The notes: a model not told the origin generated them from the letters alone. A stretch of DNA of 64,000 nucleotides from Paenibacillus albus (GCF_003952225.1 NZ_CP034437.1:1221501-1285500), one strand, 5' to 3'. Positions 45,839-55,050 are shown, numbered from the stretch's first letter. Translations and numbers: made by a program.

Positions 45839-46837
45839 ATGGCAGAACGTCTCTTGTCCGTCGAAAATTTGAAGGTATCGTTCTTTACGCGCGATGGCGA
45901 GAACCAGGCGGTTCGCGGCGTAAGTTTTCATATTGATGCAGGCGAAACGGTGGGCATCGTTGGCGAATCCGGCAGCGGTAAGAGCGTCACGGCCAAAGCG
46001 CTCATGGCGCTTACGCCGCCGCCGGGCAAGATGGTCGCCGGCGACATCAAGTTCCGCGGCGAGTCCGTGTCGCGCCTATCGGATAAGGATTGGCGCAAGA
46101 TTCGCGGCAATCAGATCGCGATGGTGTTCCAAGATCCGATGACGGCACTCAATCCGGTGCAGAAGATCGGCAAGCAGATGGTGGAGGTCATTCGCCGCCA
46201 CCGGGGGTTAAGTCAATCGGCTGCGCTGAACGAAGCGATCGAGATGCTCCGCCAAGTGGGCATCACGGAGCCGGAACGGCGCGTGAACCAATATCCGCAT
46301 GAGTTCAGCGGCGGCATGCGCCAGCGCGTCATGATTGCGATGGCGCTCTCGTGCCAACCGGAGCTGCTCATTGCGGATGAGCCGACGACAGCGCTCGATG
46401 TGACGATTCAAGCACAGATTCTAGAGCTACTGGGACGGCTCAAAGAGCGCTCCAATACAGCGATTGCGCTCATTACGCATGATCTTGGCGTAGTTGCTCA
46501 AGTTTGTACGCGGGTAATTGTCATGTACGGCGGAATGGTGATGGAGGAAGGTACGGTTGAAGATATCTTCTACCGTGCACAGCACCCGTACACGAAAGGG
46601 CTGCTCCACTCGCTTCCGAAGCGAGAGAGTGGTTTCAAAGAACGGCTCGTTCCGATTGAAGGCACGCCGCCGAACCTGCTCGACCCGCCGTCTGGCTGCC
46701 CATTCATGGAGCGCTGCCCGCATGCGATGGAGAAATGCGCTGCGCTGCCGAAGGTGACGGAAGTATCGCCAAGCCACCGGTATATGTGCTGGTTAGCAGA
46801 AGGTGGAGAGGAGGCGCAAAGCAATGAGCGAGCATAA
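45839..46837 (+). CDS. Oligopeptide ABC transporter ATPase OppD/DppD-type
   Basis: 332 residues. Walker [10 protein letters not shown]-loop ([12 protein letters not shown]), signature FSGGMRQR, Walker B LLIADEP and switch H (LITHDLG). The C-terminal oligo/dipeptide-type extension has [14 protein letters not shown], a four-Cys pattern seen in family members that hold an iron-sulfur cluster. AAAGGAGTG precedes the ATG. Overlaps the next gene by 14 bp. Confidence 0.95.
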   Translation: MAERLLSVENLKVSFFTRDGENQAVRGVSFHIDAGETVGIVGESGSGKSVTAKALMALTPPPGKMVAGDIKFRGESVSRLSDKDWRKIRGNQIAMVFQDPMTALNPVQKIGKQMVEVIRRHRGLSQSAALNEAIEMLRQVGITEPERRVNQYPHEFSGGMRQRVMIAMALSCQPELLIADEPTTALDVTIQAQILELLGRLKERSNTAIALITHDLGVVAQVCTRVIVMYGGMVMEEGTVEDIFYRAQHPYTKGLLHSLPKRESGFKERLVPIEGTPPNLLDPPSGCPFMERCPHAMEKCAALPKVTEVSPSHRYMCWLAEGGEEAQSNERA

Positions 46838-47720
46838 CGAGCTGCTGGTTGATGTGCGCAATTTGAAGAAGCATTTTACGAAGGGCCGGGATGTCTGGGG
46901 ACGTTCGACGGAAGTACTGAAAGCCGTTGACGGCGTTAGCTTCCAGATTAAGCGCGGCGAGACGTTCGGTCTCGTCGGCGAATCCGGCAGCGGCAAGTCT
47001 ACGGTCGGTCGCTGTCTGCTTCGGCTCTATGACTATACATCCGGTGAAGTTCACTTTGACGGACATAATCTGTCCGCGCTGGGCGAGCGCCAGCTGAAAC
47101 CTTTCCGCAGCCGGATTCAGTCGATCTTCCAAGATCCGTACTCATCCCTTAATCCGGGGATGAACGTGCTGGATCTCATCGGGGAACCGATGGATATCCA
47201 CGGCTTGCAGCGCGGCGAGGAGCGTAAGGAATTTGTCGCTTCCCTGCTAGAGCGGGTGGGCTTGAAGCGCGAGCATCTGTATCGTTTCCCGCATGAATTC
47301 AGCGGCGGTCAACGTCAGCGAATCAGCATTGCGCGGGCGTTGTCGGTGCGTCCCGATTTCGTCGTCTGCGACGAGCCGATCTCGGCGCTCGACGTGTCTG
47401 TGCAAGCGCAAGTCATTAACATGCTTGAAGATTTACAGAGTGAATTCGGTCTGACCTACCTGTTCATCGCACATGACCTGTCGATGGTGCGGCACATATC
47501 TGACCGCATCGGCGTTATGTATGGCGGCCGCCTCGTTGAGGTAGCGCCAAGCGATGAGCTGTATGACAATCCGCTTCACCCGTATACGAAGGCGCTGTTG
47601 TCCTCGATCCCGGTACCAGACCCTCATGTTGTGAACGAGCGGGTAGAGTGGGTCAGAGAAGCCGGCGCGGTGATTCCGGATTTGCGCGAAGTGAGCCCGG
47701 GACATTTTGTAGCATTGTAA
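46824..47720 (+). CDS. Oligopeptide ABC transporter ATPase OppF/DppF-type
   Basis: 298 residues from ATG 46824, behind GAGAGGAGG and inside the previous gene's end; an upstream in-frame start at 46803 is less likely. Walker [24 protein letters not shown], signature FSGGQRQR, Walker B FVVCDEP, H-loop FIAHDLS. The C-terminal extension is short ([16 protein letters not shown]) and lacks the Cys pattern of its OppD-type partner, so any cluster would be on one ATPase only. Confidence 0.94.
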   Translation: MSEHNELLVDVRNLKKHFTKGRDVWGRSTEVLKAVDGVSFQIKRGETFGLVGESGSGKSTVGRCLLRLYDYTSGEVHFDGHNLSALGERQLKPFRSRIQSIFQDPYSSLNPGMNVLDLIGEPMDIHGLQRGEERKEFVASLLERVGLKREHLYRFPHEFSGGQRQRISIARALSVRPDFVVCDEPISALDVSVQAQVINMLEDLQSEFGLTYLFIAHDLSMVRHISDRIGVMYGGRLVEVAPSDELYDNPLHPYTKALLSSIPVPDPHVVNERVEWVREAGAVIPDLREVSPGHFVAL

Positions 47721-47741
47721 ATTTGGAAGGTGGACAAGGAG

Positions 47742-48191
47742 ATGACGGAAGTGAATGAACGAGTGAAGCTGTCCCAATGGGATGCACTGTTGATGGAGTC
47801 TCTGCGCGTGCTCGGCTGGTCGGATCAGGAGATCATCGAGCGGACGAAGCAAGGCGAGCTGCCGAAGGAAGATACGAGCATCTATCAGTTCAATTACGAG
47901 GAGCTGACGGCATTCGCTGCGCGCGAACCTGAGACGTTCGAAGCGGCGGTGCGTACAGGCTACCAGATCAAATACAACACGATCCGCGGCATTCGCAGCT
48001 GGATTCATATTACGTACAAGCTGGAGCCGGAGCTCGTGCTCGATGCGGGCAATGAGTCGGTCATCGCAGAGCTGACGCTGGCACAGAAGGAACGCCTCGC
48101 GTCCGTTCTGTCGCATGGCTGGGTGATCCAAGGTGAGCACGCCGGAGCGGCGGATGAAGCTTCGCGCTATGTGATTGTTCCGCAGGCATAA
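47742..48191 (+). CDS. Conserved hypothetical protein at the end of the oligopeptide operon
   Basis: About 149 residues from ATG 47742; GTG at 47730 and GTG at 47751 (9 nt after AAGGAG) are alternatives. No signal peptide or membrane segment. Sequence is acidic and helical at the start (KLSQWDALLMESLRVLGWSDQEIIERTKQG), then mixed, with GWVIQGEHAGAADEASRYVIVPQA at the end. I do not recognise the family. It starts 21 bp after the OppF-type gene and is followed by the operon terminator, so it shares the transcript. Function unknown. Confidence 0.7.
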   Translation: MTEVNERVKLSQWDALLMESLRVLGWSDQEIIERTKQGELPKEDTSIYQFNYEELTAFAAREPETFEAAVRTGYQIKYNTIRGIRSWIHITYKLEPELVLDAGNESVIAELTLAQKERLASVLSHGWVIQGEHAGAADEASRYVIVPQA

Positions 48192-48201
48192 TAACAATTG
48201 A

Positions 48202-48243
48202 AAAAGCAGTCCATCTTCGGATTCGAGGTGGACTGCTTTTTTA
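48202..48243. terminator. Terminator of the oligopeptide operon, bidirectional
   Basis: AAAAGCAGTCCA pairs with TGGACTGCTTTT around a 15-nt loop, with T-run on one side and A-run on the other. The minus-strand gene ending at 48253 can use it as well. Confidence 0.88.
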
Positions 48244-48252
48244 ATTTCACAA

Positions 48253-48531
48253 TTATAATGGCATCGTCCAAACGATCTCTGCAATGCGCACGCATGCTTG
48301 ACCGCGGTGCTGGAGCTGAAGCAGCACATGATCAGGCTTGACGTCGATGATTATTCCTTCGATGGCGCCTCGAGTTGTCTCGAATACGACACAACGGCCG
48401 ATTAAACGACGAAGCGCATCGACCATGTAAGGATCAATCGAGGAAACGGTGTAGATTTGATTGGGGTTTGGGCCGACCGAAGCTGGGCTGACCTGTGTTG
48501 GGCTGACCTGATTAGGTTGGTATTGATACAA
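48253..48531 (-). CDS. DUF2642 (YuzF-like) small protein
   Basis: 92 residues. TTG start at 48531, supported by AAAGGAG ten bases upstream. A Gln/Pro/Ser-rich start (about 1-25) is followed by a compact beta domain (LIGRCVVFETTRGAIEGIIIDVKPDHVLLQL...RIAEIVWTMPL), the DUF2642 pattern of small sporulation-associated proteins in Bacillales. Function unknown. Confidence 0.8.
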   Translation of the reverse strand: MYQYQPNQVSPTQVSPASVGPNPNQIYTVSSIDPYMVDALRRLIGRCVVFETTRGAIEGIIIDVKPDHVLLQLQHRGQACVRIAEIVWTMPL

Positions 48532-48656
48532 GGCGTTACCACTCCTTTAAGTAGGTTCGAACCCATCATATGCAGCTGCCTACTCCGGGGATTGGGCGGA
48601 TGGCCGGATGACAAGCTTTCGGGGATATCGATAAAGTTTCCGAGTTTACATTTCGG

Positions 48657-49493
48657 TTATCCCTTCCTTGCCGCTCCCTCGCGAAACACCGTCGGCGTGA
48701 CACCTTCCGCGAGCCGGAAGCGCTCGATGAAGTAGCTTGCCTGCGAGAAGCCGACCTCGAGCGCGATTTGCTTGACCGGCTTGGAGGTGGCCATTAGCAT
48801 CTGCTTCGATAGTTCAATGCGTTGATTGCTCAAGTAGGTCAATGGCGGAACGCCCATCACTTCATGAAAAGTCCGGCTGAAGTAAGCCGGGCTTATTTCG
48901 CATAGATCCGCAAGCTTCTGCAACGGCAGGCTGCGGGCACAGTTCATGCGCATATATTCGGCGGTGCGCCGGATAGCGTGCGATAAGCCCCGTTCGCCGG
49001 CGGCGTTCAGATCGGAGGCGTGGAGCAGCAGCTCCAGCAGCAGTTCATACAGCAGGGCGGCCTGCTTCGGCACCTGCCGTGCATTGTTCTGCCTCGCGGT
49101 TGTCCACAGCTCCTGCACAAGCGCCATCACCTGATTATTTTCGCCATATGAGAACGCCCATACATCCCGCATCGCTTTGTCTCCAAGCAGGCTGCTCATG
49201 CCCTCACCGGCGATATAGATCCACCACACCTCCCACGGATCATCGCTATTCGTACCGAAGTACTGCGGATGACCGCCATAGAGAAAGCCCATTCCGGGCT
49301 TCAGCTCGACCGTGCCGTGCTCAGTCCTCATCCAGCCAGTCCCTTTCACAACAAAATGAAGATTATAAAAGCTTGGCTGATAAGCTGTGCCGTTCACGGC
49401 ATGCTCGGGCTCATCATAGATATGACCAATGCCAAGCGGGAAACCGGGGAAGCGCCCGAAGTCCGGCATCACTGTAAATTGCGCATCATACAT
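48657..49493 (-). CDS. AraC-family transcriptional regulator with cupin domain
   Basis: 278 residues. Cupin-like ligand domain (1-165) starting with NLHFVVKGTGWMRTEHGTVELKPGMGFLYGGHPQYFGTN; double HTH at about 180-278 (LPLQKLADLCEISPAYFSRTFHEVMGVPPLTYLSNQRI and VKQIALEVGFSQASYFIERFRLAEGVTP). AGGGGAGTAG precedes the ATG. Divergent from an aldo/keto reductase gene; two 16-bp direct repeats in the gap look like its binding sites. Probably senses a sugar. Confidence 0.9.
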   Translation of the reverse strand: MYDAQFTVMPDFGRFPGFPLGIGHIYDEPEHAVNGTAYQPSFYNLHFVVKGTGWMRTEHGTVELKPGMGFLYGGHPQYFGTNSDDPWEVWWIYIAGEGMSSLLGDKAMRDVWAFSYGENNQVMALVQELWTTARQNNARQVPKQAALLYELLLELLLHASDLNAAGERGLSHAIRRTAEYMRMNCARSLPLQKLADLCEISPAYFSRTFHEVMGVPPLTYLSNQRIELSKQMLMATSKPVKQIALEVGFSQASYFIERFRLAEGVTPTVFREGAARKG

Positions 49494-49510
49494 GGTCTAC
49501 TCCCCTTATC

Positions 49511-49546
49511 GCAAAATACTGATATCGTTCGCAAAATCGAGGTATC
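49511..49546. promoter_or_regulatory. Putative AraC-type operator: two direct repeats 20 bp apart
   Basis: GCAAAATACTGATATC at 49511-49526 and GCAAAATCGAGGTATC at 49531-49546 agree at 12 of 16 positions and start 20 bp apart, about two helical turns. Direct half-sites at this spacing between a regulator and its divergent target are typical for AraC-family operators. Confidence 0.55.
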
Positions 49547-49650
49547 CTCTTCCTGTTATCCATAGTATATATTGAGGTTATGTGCTGGAGAAGTAACAAA
49601 AAAGATATATTTGGACTGAATTGTCCTCATTAGAAGGGAGATGTGCAGCA

Positions 49651-50556
49651 ATGGAATATACGACATTTGGCAGAACTGGACTTCGCGTGTCCAAGCTTGG
49701 ACTCGGAGGGGCGCCGATTGGCGGCGATTTCCGGGATATAGATGAGACGGAGATTGAACGGGTCGTGCACGAGTCTCTCGACCTTGGCATTAACTTCATC
49801 GACACGGCGCCGCTCTACGGACTCGGAAAGTCGGAGGAACGAATCGGCAGAGCACTTACTGACGGGCGCAGGGATAAAGTGGTGCTGGCGACCAAAGCGG
49901 TCCGGTATGATTTTGAATACAGTTACGATAATATCATCCGTTCAGCTGAAGAAAGTTTAAAGCGGTTACAAACCGACTACGTCGATCTGCTTCAGCTGCA
50001 TGACGTGGAGAAGCAGCCGTACGAACTCATTATTCACGAGGCGATACCGGCGCTGCTGAAGCTGAAGGAGCAGGGCAAAATCCGCTTCCTCGGTGTTACT
50101 ACCCGCGATCTGCCTTTACTTAAGCGGTATATGGAGACGGGGGCATTCGATGCGATTCAATTCTACGCCCGTTATATGCTTCTCGATTACTCAGCCGCGA
50201 ATGAGATCATCCCGCTGGCAAGAGCGAACAATATCGCCATTATTAACGGAAGTGTGCTGGGTATGGGGCTGCTCGCCGAATCGCCGGCCAAGTTTCTCGG
50301 CGATGATATGCGAACCGAAGCAGCCAAACGGATGGAGAAGCTAGCGTTCCTGCGCCGCTCTGAGCCGAAAGGGCTCATCGAGCCAGGCATGCGCTTCAGC
50401 TTGCAGAATCCGGACATCCACGTAACACTGACGGGCACGGCTTCCAGTCGCTCGCTGCGCGCGAACGCTTCATACTGCGACGGGGTGGGCCTCGCGCCAG
50501 AGGATCATGAGCGGGTATTGACGCTTTTTGCGGATACGCCATCCTTGTTTGCGTGA
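49651..50556 (+). CDS. Aldo/keto reductase, aldose/L-fucose dehydrogenase-like
   Basis: 301 residues from ATG 49651, behind GAAGGGAG; an upstream in-frame TTG at 49621 is rejected. The catalytic tetrad is D51 (NFIDTAPLYG), Y56, K82 (LATKA) and H117 (LLQLHD). The opening GRTGLRVSKLGLGGAPIGG with NFIDTAPLYG resembles the AKR group of D-threo-aldose/L-fucose/L-galactose dehydrogenases using NAD(P). A RhaM-like protein gene follows 28 bp later, supporting a role in deoxysugar or aldose oxidation. Confidence 0.88.
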   Translation: MEYTTFGRTGLRVSKLGLGGAPIGGDFRDIDETEIERVVHESLDLGINFIDTAPLYGLGKSEERIGRALTDGRRDKVVLATKAVRYDFEYSYDNIIRSAEESLKRLQTDYVDLLQLHDVEKQPYELIIHEAIPALLKLKEQGKIRFLGVTTRDLPLLKRYMETGAFDAIQFYARYMLLDYSAANEIIPLARANNIAIINGSVLGMGLLAESPAKFLGDDMRTEAAKRMEKLAFLRRSEPKGLIEPGMRFSLQNPDIHVTLTGTASSRSLRANASYCDGVGLAPEDHERVLTLFADTPSLFA

Positions 50557-50584
50557 ATTCAATCCTTTATCCAAAGGCGGCGAT

Positions 50585-51271
50585 ATGACGGCGATGAGAC
50601 AAAATATCGAACGGTTCATGTGGGTGTCCGCGCTGAAGCCTAGCATGGAAGAGGCATTCGTTCAGGAGCTGAACGAACAGCGGGAGCAGCTTCAGATCAG
50701 CCTGCAAAAGCAAGGCGTACTGGTGTGCAGCGTGTTCCGCGAAGGCAGCTATCTGTTCACCTATATGGAGCAAGAGGGGGAGGGCCGCATCGGAGGAAGC
50801 TTGTGGAATGAAGCGCTCACCCCGATGCTTCAGGGTTGGCCTGTTCTTGCTCTAGACGGAGGGCCAGCGGAAACGTACGAGATGCGAATGAACGATATTT
50901 TCCACGACGATTGCGAGGTAGGCGATGTGCCTTGGCGGCGTCCGGGTTACAGAGCGGAGCGGCGAGTCGGCAGCCTAGCAAGATTGAGGCCGGACCTGTA
51001 CAGCAGCTACGTCTTCTTGCACTATCAACTGCAGGAAGAGAAGCCGCGGCAGTTTAACAAGTATTATACGATCGGCAGCTTTGGGAGCTATATTTTTTCC
51101 TATCAAGAGCTTCCTGCAGTAGTCGAACCGCCACGAATCGGACAAATTTCGACAAAAAATTCACCAATTAATTGGGGTGAAGTCATGGAGCCGCATTTTG
51201 AGCCATGGACAGAAAAGCTAGACGCAGAGCGGCTTTGGTGCGTGTTGGAGGAGCTCTTTCACTACGAGTAG
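50585..51271 (+). CDS. Protein with two RhaM-like (dimeric alpha/beta barrel) domains
   Basis: 228 residues from ATG 50585, behind AAAGGCGG. Two similar halves are visible: RFMWVSALKPSMEEAFVQEL...GVLVCSVFREGSYLFTYME...SLWNEALTPMLQGWP, and SLARLRPDLYSSYVFLHYQL...YTIGSFGSYIFSYQE...WGEVMEPHFEPW. Each recalls L-rhamnose mutarotase and related ferredoxin-like-fold domains (V-x-L-P, then aromatic beta strand, then W...M). Cotranscribed with the aldo/keto reductase, so sugar epimer handling is likely. The internal duplication is my reading and not a known family name. Confidence 0.6.
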   Translation: MTAMRQNIERFMWVSALKPSMEEAFVQELNEQREQLQISLQKQGVLVCSVFREGSYLFTYMEQEGEGRIGGSLWNEALTPMLQGWPVLALDGGPAETYEMRMNDIFHDDCEVGDVPWRRPGYRAERRVGSLARLRPDLYSSYVFLHYQLQEEKPRQFNKYYTIGSFGSYIFSYQELPAVVEPPRIGQISTKNSPINWGEVMEPHFEPWTEKLDAERLWCVLEELFHYE

Positions 51272-51318
51272 AGCTGATGATTAGTGCGAAAGACGGTCTA
51301 TCATAGGGGTACGGCATC

Positions 51319-52413
51319 ATGTACAATAGCGTTATACCCTATGATGATGGCGAGTTGTGTCGAATTATGAAGAATGCTTCTCAGAAAAGCGATCATGTAC
51401 TAGAGGCAATTTTCTCCGTACTGCATTGGATCTTCCTGCTGACAGCTGTGTGGATCTACTTCGGTTATTATCAATCGCCGCAGACGCAAAGCAGCTTCGT
51501 GCTGCTGTTATGCGGATGCACTGCATATATGGCCTTAATACAGGTGATTCTCTTCAAGGGCAATTTGGAGAGCAAAACCTTCTATATCGTTACGAGGCTT
51601 GGCGTCATCTTAGACGTTGTTGCCGTGACGCTACTGCTCACACTGACTGGCGATGCGTGCAGTCCGATGTTTCCGATTTATTATTTTATTATTTTACATG
51701 CGGCGGTTTATTGGGGACTGCGAGGCGGCATCCTATCTTCGGTCTTACTTGCTGCGTGTTATTCGGCTGTCCTGCTTGGCAGCAGCGCTGCTTCCATGCA
51801 CGATCATGCAGCTGATATAGGGATGAATTTCATCTGCTTACTGCTTATGGGAGTAGGCGGCGGTATCGTCGTCGCGCGGGGCCGCAAGCATCTCGGTGAG
51901 AAAAGCCGTTTTGAGCAAATGGCGAAGCATGACTATTTAACCGGGCTAAGCAATCGTCGCAGGTTCCAAGGAAAGCTGAAGGAACTGGTCCATAGCGGCG
52001 GGAAGCTAGCCTTGGTGATGGGAGATATCGATTGGTTTAAATCGGTCAACGACCGCTATGGCCATCTTGTCGGCGATCAGGTGCTCAGAGAGGTTGCGGC
52101 TATGCTGTATCGTACTTTTAATGCAGAGCATGGCGGCAAGGCGTATCGGTACGGCGGCGAGGAGTTTGCCATTACGATGCGAACGGATAGCCATGAAGAG
52201 GTTCATAAACGGCTAGCGATGTTCCAAGAGGAATTGTCGAAGTTGACGTTCACGGCAGAAGAGGGGCAGAGCTTCCAGGTGACAATGAGCTTCGGGTTCA
52301 CATTCTTCGATAACCATACAGTGGCTGACTTGATTAAAGAAGCCGATGAATCGTTATACGAGGCGAAGCGGCAGGGGCGCAATTGCGTGGTTTGTTTGAC
52401 GTGTGACGTTTAG
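51319..52413 (+). CDS. Membrane-bound diguanylate cyclase (GGDEF)
   Basis: 364 residues. Five or six hydrophobic helices (about 30-190) form a membrane sensor of MHYT/7TM-unlike type, followed by a GGDEF domain from about 200: HDYLTGLSNRRRF, MGDIDWFKSVNDRYGHLVGD and active-site GGEEF at 279-283. The position of the inhibitory RxxD site reads E-H-G-G, so product feedback by that site is absent. Makes c-di-GMP from two GTP. The ATG follows TAGGGG. Ends at a bidirectional terminator. Confidence 0.92.
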   Translation: MYNSVIPYDDGELCRIMKNASQKSDHVLEAIFSVLHWIFLLTAVWIYFGYYQSPQTQSSFVLLLCGCTAYMALIQVILFKGNLESKTFYIVTRLGVILDVVAVTLLLTLTGDACSPMFPIYYFIILHAAVYWGLRGGILSSVLLAACYSAVLLGSSAASMHDHAADIGMNFICLLLMGVGGGIVVARGRKHLGEKSRFEQMAKHDYLTGLSNRRRFQGKLKELVHSGGKLALVMGDIDWFKSVNDRYGHLVGDQVLREVAAMLYRTFNAEHGGKAYRYGGEEFAITMRTDSHEEVHKRLAMFQEELSKLTFTAEEGQSFQVTMSFGFTFFDNHTVADLIKEADESLYEAKRQGRNCVVCLTCDV

Positions 52414-52480
52414 CGCGTGTAAACGAATCTATCTCGGTTCGTTAGCAAAGCAGGCGCACATATCCAGCGAGCGTAAACAA

Positions 52481-52513
52481 AAAGCCCACAACCATCGATG
52501 GTTGTGGGCTTTC
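52481..52513. terminator. Bidirectional terminator between convergent genes
   Basis: AAAGCCCACAACCAT and ATGGTTGTGGGCTTT form a perfect 15-bp stem with a CG centre. Confidence 0.93.
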
Positions 52514-52521
52514 TCTGCTTC

Positions 52522-53805
52522 TTATGCCGCATTATCGATCGGCACATATTGCCGGTCGAAGCGGTTGAACATGACATTATAGATGAACGCGGATGCGACT
52601 GCGAGCAGTGCGAGCAGGCCGAACGTCCACGGGAAGCCGATCCAGCTGGTCAGCGGAATGGTCAGCGGCGCAATGGTCCGTCCGACCGTATAGCGCAAGC
52701 TCGCCGCGGCAAAATATTGTCCGCGCATATGCTCCGGCGCTAGCCGTGAAACGAAAGCCTGCTGCGGCCCTGCAGACATGAGCTCGGCAATCGTGAAGAT
52801 AACGATTGCCAGCGTGAAGCCCCAGAACGAGGACATCAAGCCGAACATATAGATGCCCGCTGCATAGAGCATAGCGCCGCCGATGAAGATATAGCGGTCG
52901 CGGAAGCTGGTAATCCACTTCGTAATGACAACGGTGAACAGGACGACGAACAGTCCGTTTTCCGAGACGATGATGCCGAAGAGCTGCTGGCCGGTCACCT
53001 GCAGATTCCAGTCGCCAAACGAGAATATCGTTGACAGCTGCACCGTTTCCTTGAGGAAGACCGGAAACAGCAGGTCAAGCTGCATGAACGTTTGCGACAA
53101 CAGGATGCCGGCGATTGTGAAGAGCAGGAAGACGCGGTCGGTTGCGATGACCCGGTAATCCCGCAGCTGAGAACCGATGGCCTTGAACCACGGCTGGCCA
53201 TCCTTGGCCTGCGTGCGTTCTGCCACCCCGGCAGGACGCGTCTCTTGCAGTCGTGTGTTCATCACGATAGCGAGAATCGCGCACGCGGCTGCAGCCGTTG
53301 CAAGAACCGGATACGGATTGTCCGTATACGTGAGCGAGCCGATCAGCGGACCAATAACAACTGCGACATTAGCCGCGGTGTAGAAGATGGCGAAGACGTT
53401 CGCTTGATGCTTCTCTTCGACGACATCGGAGACCATTGCTTGACTGGCCGGCCAGTAGATTGCGCCGAAGAAGCTTGCTATCGTGAAGCCGATAAAGCCA
53501 AGAGACGGCATCGATAAGAGCGGTGATGCTGCGAGAGAGAAGAGACCGTAGCCGAAAGCTTGTCCATAAGCGGCGAGTACCATCATGCGCTTGCGGCCGA
53601 ATCGATCCGCGCAGTAGCCGCCAAGCAGGTTGGCGAAGACGCTCATCAGCTGCGAGATCACAAGCAGAATGCCCGTCCAGCCTTTGCCGAATTGGTTGGA
53701 GAAATAGATCGACAAGAACGGGAAGAAGGTCCAGAAGATGATGTTGAATGCCGCTTCACCGCCGAGGCGGATTTTTAAGTTTAAATCCCAATCTTTGATT
53801 TTCAT
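52522..53805 (-). CDS. Major facilitator superfamily transporter, multidrug type
   Basis: 427 residues with about twelve hydrophobic helices. MFS motif A is clear after helix 2 (GGYCADRFGRKRMM). The N-terminus (IKDWDLNLKIRLGGEAAFNIIFWTFFPFLSIYF) is typical of a Firmicute drug-efflux group. Substrate unknown. Only a weak ribosome site (AGGG) lies before the ATG at 53805. Monocistronic, divergent from the HTH/PBP regulator. Confidence 0.88.
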   Translation of the reverse strand: MKIKDWDLNLKIRLGGEAAFNIIFWTFFPFLSIYFSNQFGKGWTGILLVISQLMSVFANLLGGYCADRFGRKRMMVLAAYGQAFGYGLFSLAASPLLSMPSLGFIGFTIASFFGAIYWPASQAMVSDVVEEKHQANVFAIFYTAANVAVVIGPLIGSLTYTDNPYPVLATAAAACAILAIVMNTRLQETRPAGVAERTQAKDGQPWFKAIGSQLRDYRVIATDRVFLLFTIAGILLSQTFMQLDLLFPVFLKETVQLSTIFSFGDWNLQVTGQQLFGIIVSENGLFVVLFTVVITKWITSFRDRYIFIGGAMLYAAGIYMFGLMSSFWGFTLAIVIFTIAELMSAGPQQAFVSRLAPEHMRGQYFAAASLRYTVGRTIAPLTIPLTSWIGFPWTFGLLALLAVASAFIYNVMFNRFDRQYVPIDNAA

Positions 53806-53947
53806 AAATGCCCTATCTTTCTGGTTGTGGATGCTTTAAAGTGCTGTACCATCATACTACCTTTGCGTTAGAGGAGACAAGGCGGGCAGAAGCGTATCAT
53901 TTTGGAAAATGAATGGGCGATTCGTGCTTTCTCCAAATCCGCTCTGT

Positions 53948-53953
53948 TATAAT
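53948..53953 (+). promoter_or_regulatory. -10 box of the HTH/PBP regulator gene
   Basis: Perfect TATAAT 45 bp before the chosen start codon. No clear -35 box at 16-18 bp upstream. Confidence 0.5.
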
Positions 53954-53998
53954 GGAATGAATGAGCAACTTACATAAGAACTGATGCGAGAGGTGTCC

Positions 53999-54964
53999 AT
54001 GTCTAGCGATACGTCTTATACGACCGAAGAAATAGCGAGGCTGCTAAAAATATCAAAGCTTACCGTGTACGATCTCATTAAGAAAGGCGAGCTGCCCTCA
54101 TACCGGGTCGGCAAACAGATCCGTGTCGATGCGTCGGATATTGAAGCCTATAAGCAGCGTGCCAAAGGCATTGCTGCGCCGGGGCAGCAACAGCAGCAAG
54201 AACGAGAGCGGGCAATTGCAGCTCCATTCATGCAGTCTCCACTTGCCGCACCGCTCGAGAGGCCGCTCGTCATAACCGGCCACGATGTCAGCCTCGACAT
54301 CCTGAGCAAGCATATCGAGAAGCAGCTGCCAGGCATGCGGCCGCTGCGCTCGTTCGTCGGCAGCATGGACAGTCTAATCTCCATGTACAAGGGCGAGTCG
54401 GATATCGTGAGCACCCATCTGCTTGATGGAGATACGAATACGTACAATTTGCCGTATATTCGGCGGCTATTGGTCGGTCTGCCGCTCGTCGTTGTCCATC
54501 TGCTGACGCGTTCCGCCGGCTTCTATGTGCGGCAGGGAAACCCGAAGCAGCTGCACGGTTGGGACGATCTGCGCCAGCCGGGGCTGAAGCTCGTGAACCG
54601 CGAGCAAGGATCAGGCGCGCGCGTGCTGCTCGACGAGCAGCTGCGGCTGCACAACATCGCTGCGCAAAGCCTGCAGGGTTACGCCGATGTGGAGCACAGC
54701 CATCTCGCCGTCGCAGGCAGAATTGCTGCTAATGCAGCCGATGTCGGCATCGGCATTCAGAAGGCTGCGAACATCGTTGGAGGCATCGACTTCATTCCGC
54801 TGATCGCAGAGCGTTACGATCTGGTCATGCTGAAGCGGCCGGACAATATGCAGTGGATCGAGACGGTGCTGCATACGATCCAGTCGGATGCCTTCAAGAA
54901 CGAGCTGCGTTCGATTCAAGGCTATGACCTGTCCGAGACAGGCCGTGTGCTGCTGGATACATAA
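53999..54964 (+). CDS. Excisionase-type HTH fused to periplasmic-binding-like domain, molybdate/tungstate regulator candidate
   Basis: 321 residues from ATG 53999, preceded by GAGAGGTG; ATG 53984 is the alternative. Residues 6-55 are a MerR/excisionase HTH (SYTTEEIARLLKISKLTVYDLIKKGELPSYRVGKQIRV). A Gln-rich linker leads to a domain like PBP_like PF12727 (about 95-300: ISMYKGESDIVSTHLLDGDTNTYN; NREQGSGARVLLDEQL; ADVGIGIQKAANIVGGIDFIPL). Proteins of this build lie next to molybdate or tungstate uptake genes. The modB and modA genes converge on it here, which supports ligand sensing of the oxyanion. Confidence 0.87.
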   Translation: MSSDTSYTTEEIARLLKISKLTVYDLIKKGELPSYRVGKQIRVDASDIEAYKQRAKGIAAPGQQQQQERERAIAAPFMQSPLAAPLERPLVITGHDVSLDILSKHIEKQLPGMRPLRSFVGSMDSLISMYKGESDIVSTHLLDGDTNTYNLPYIRRLLVGLPLVVVHLLTRSAGFYVRQGNPKQLHGWDDLRQPGLKLVNREQGSGARVLLDEQLRLHNIAAQSLQGYADVEHSHLAVAGRIAANAADVGIGIQKAANIVGGIDFIPLIAERYDLVMLKRPDNMQWIETVLHTIQSDAFKNELRSIQGYDLSETGRVLLDT

Positions 54965-54979
54965 TCCCTTATAACCAAA

Positions 54980-55028
54980 GAATGCCCTTCGCAAGCTGCG
55001 GTCAATTCCCGCGGCGCGAAGGGCATTC
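54980..55028. terminator. Bidirectional terminator between regulator and modB
   Basis: GAATGCCCTTCGC at 54980-54992 and GCGAAGGGCATTC at 55016-55028 form a 13-bp stem; the inner part GCTGCGG/CCGCGGC can extend it. Confidence 0.88.
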
Positions 55029-55050
55029 TCTATTATTTCGTATGCTTGTG

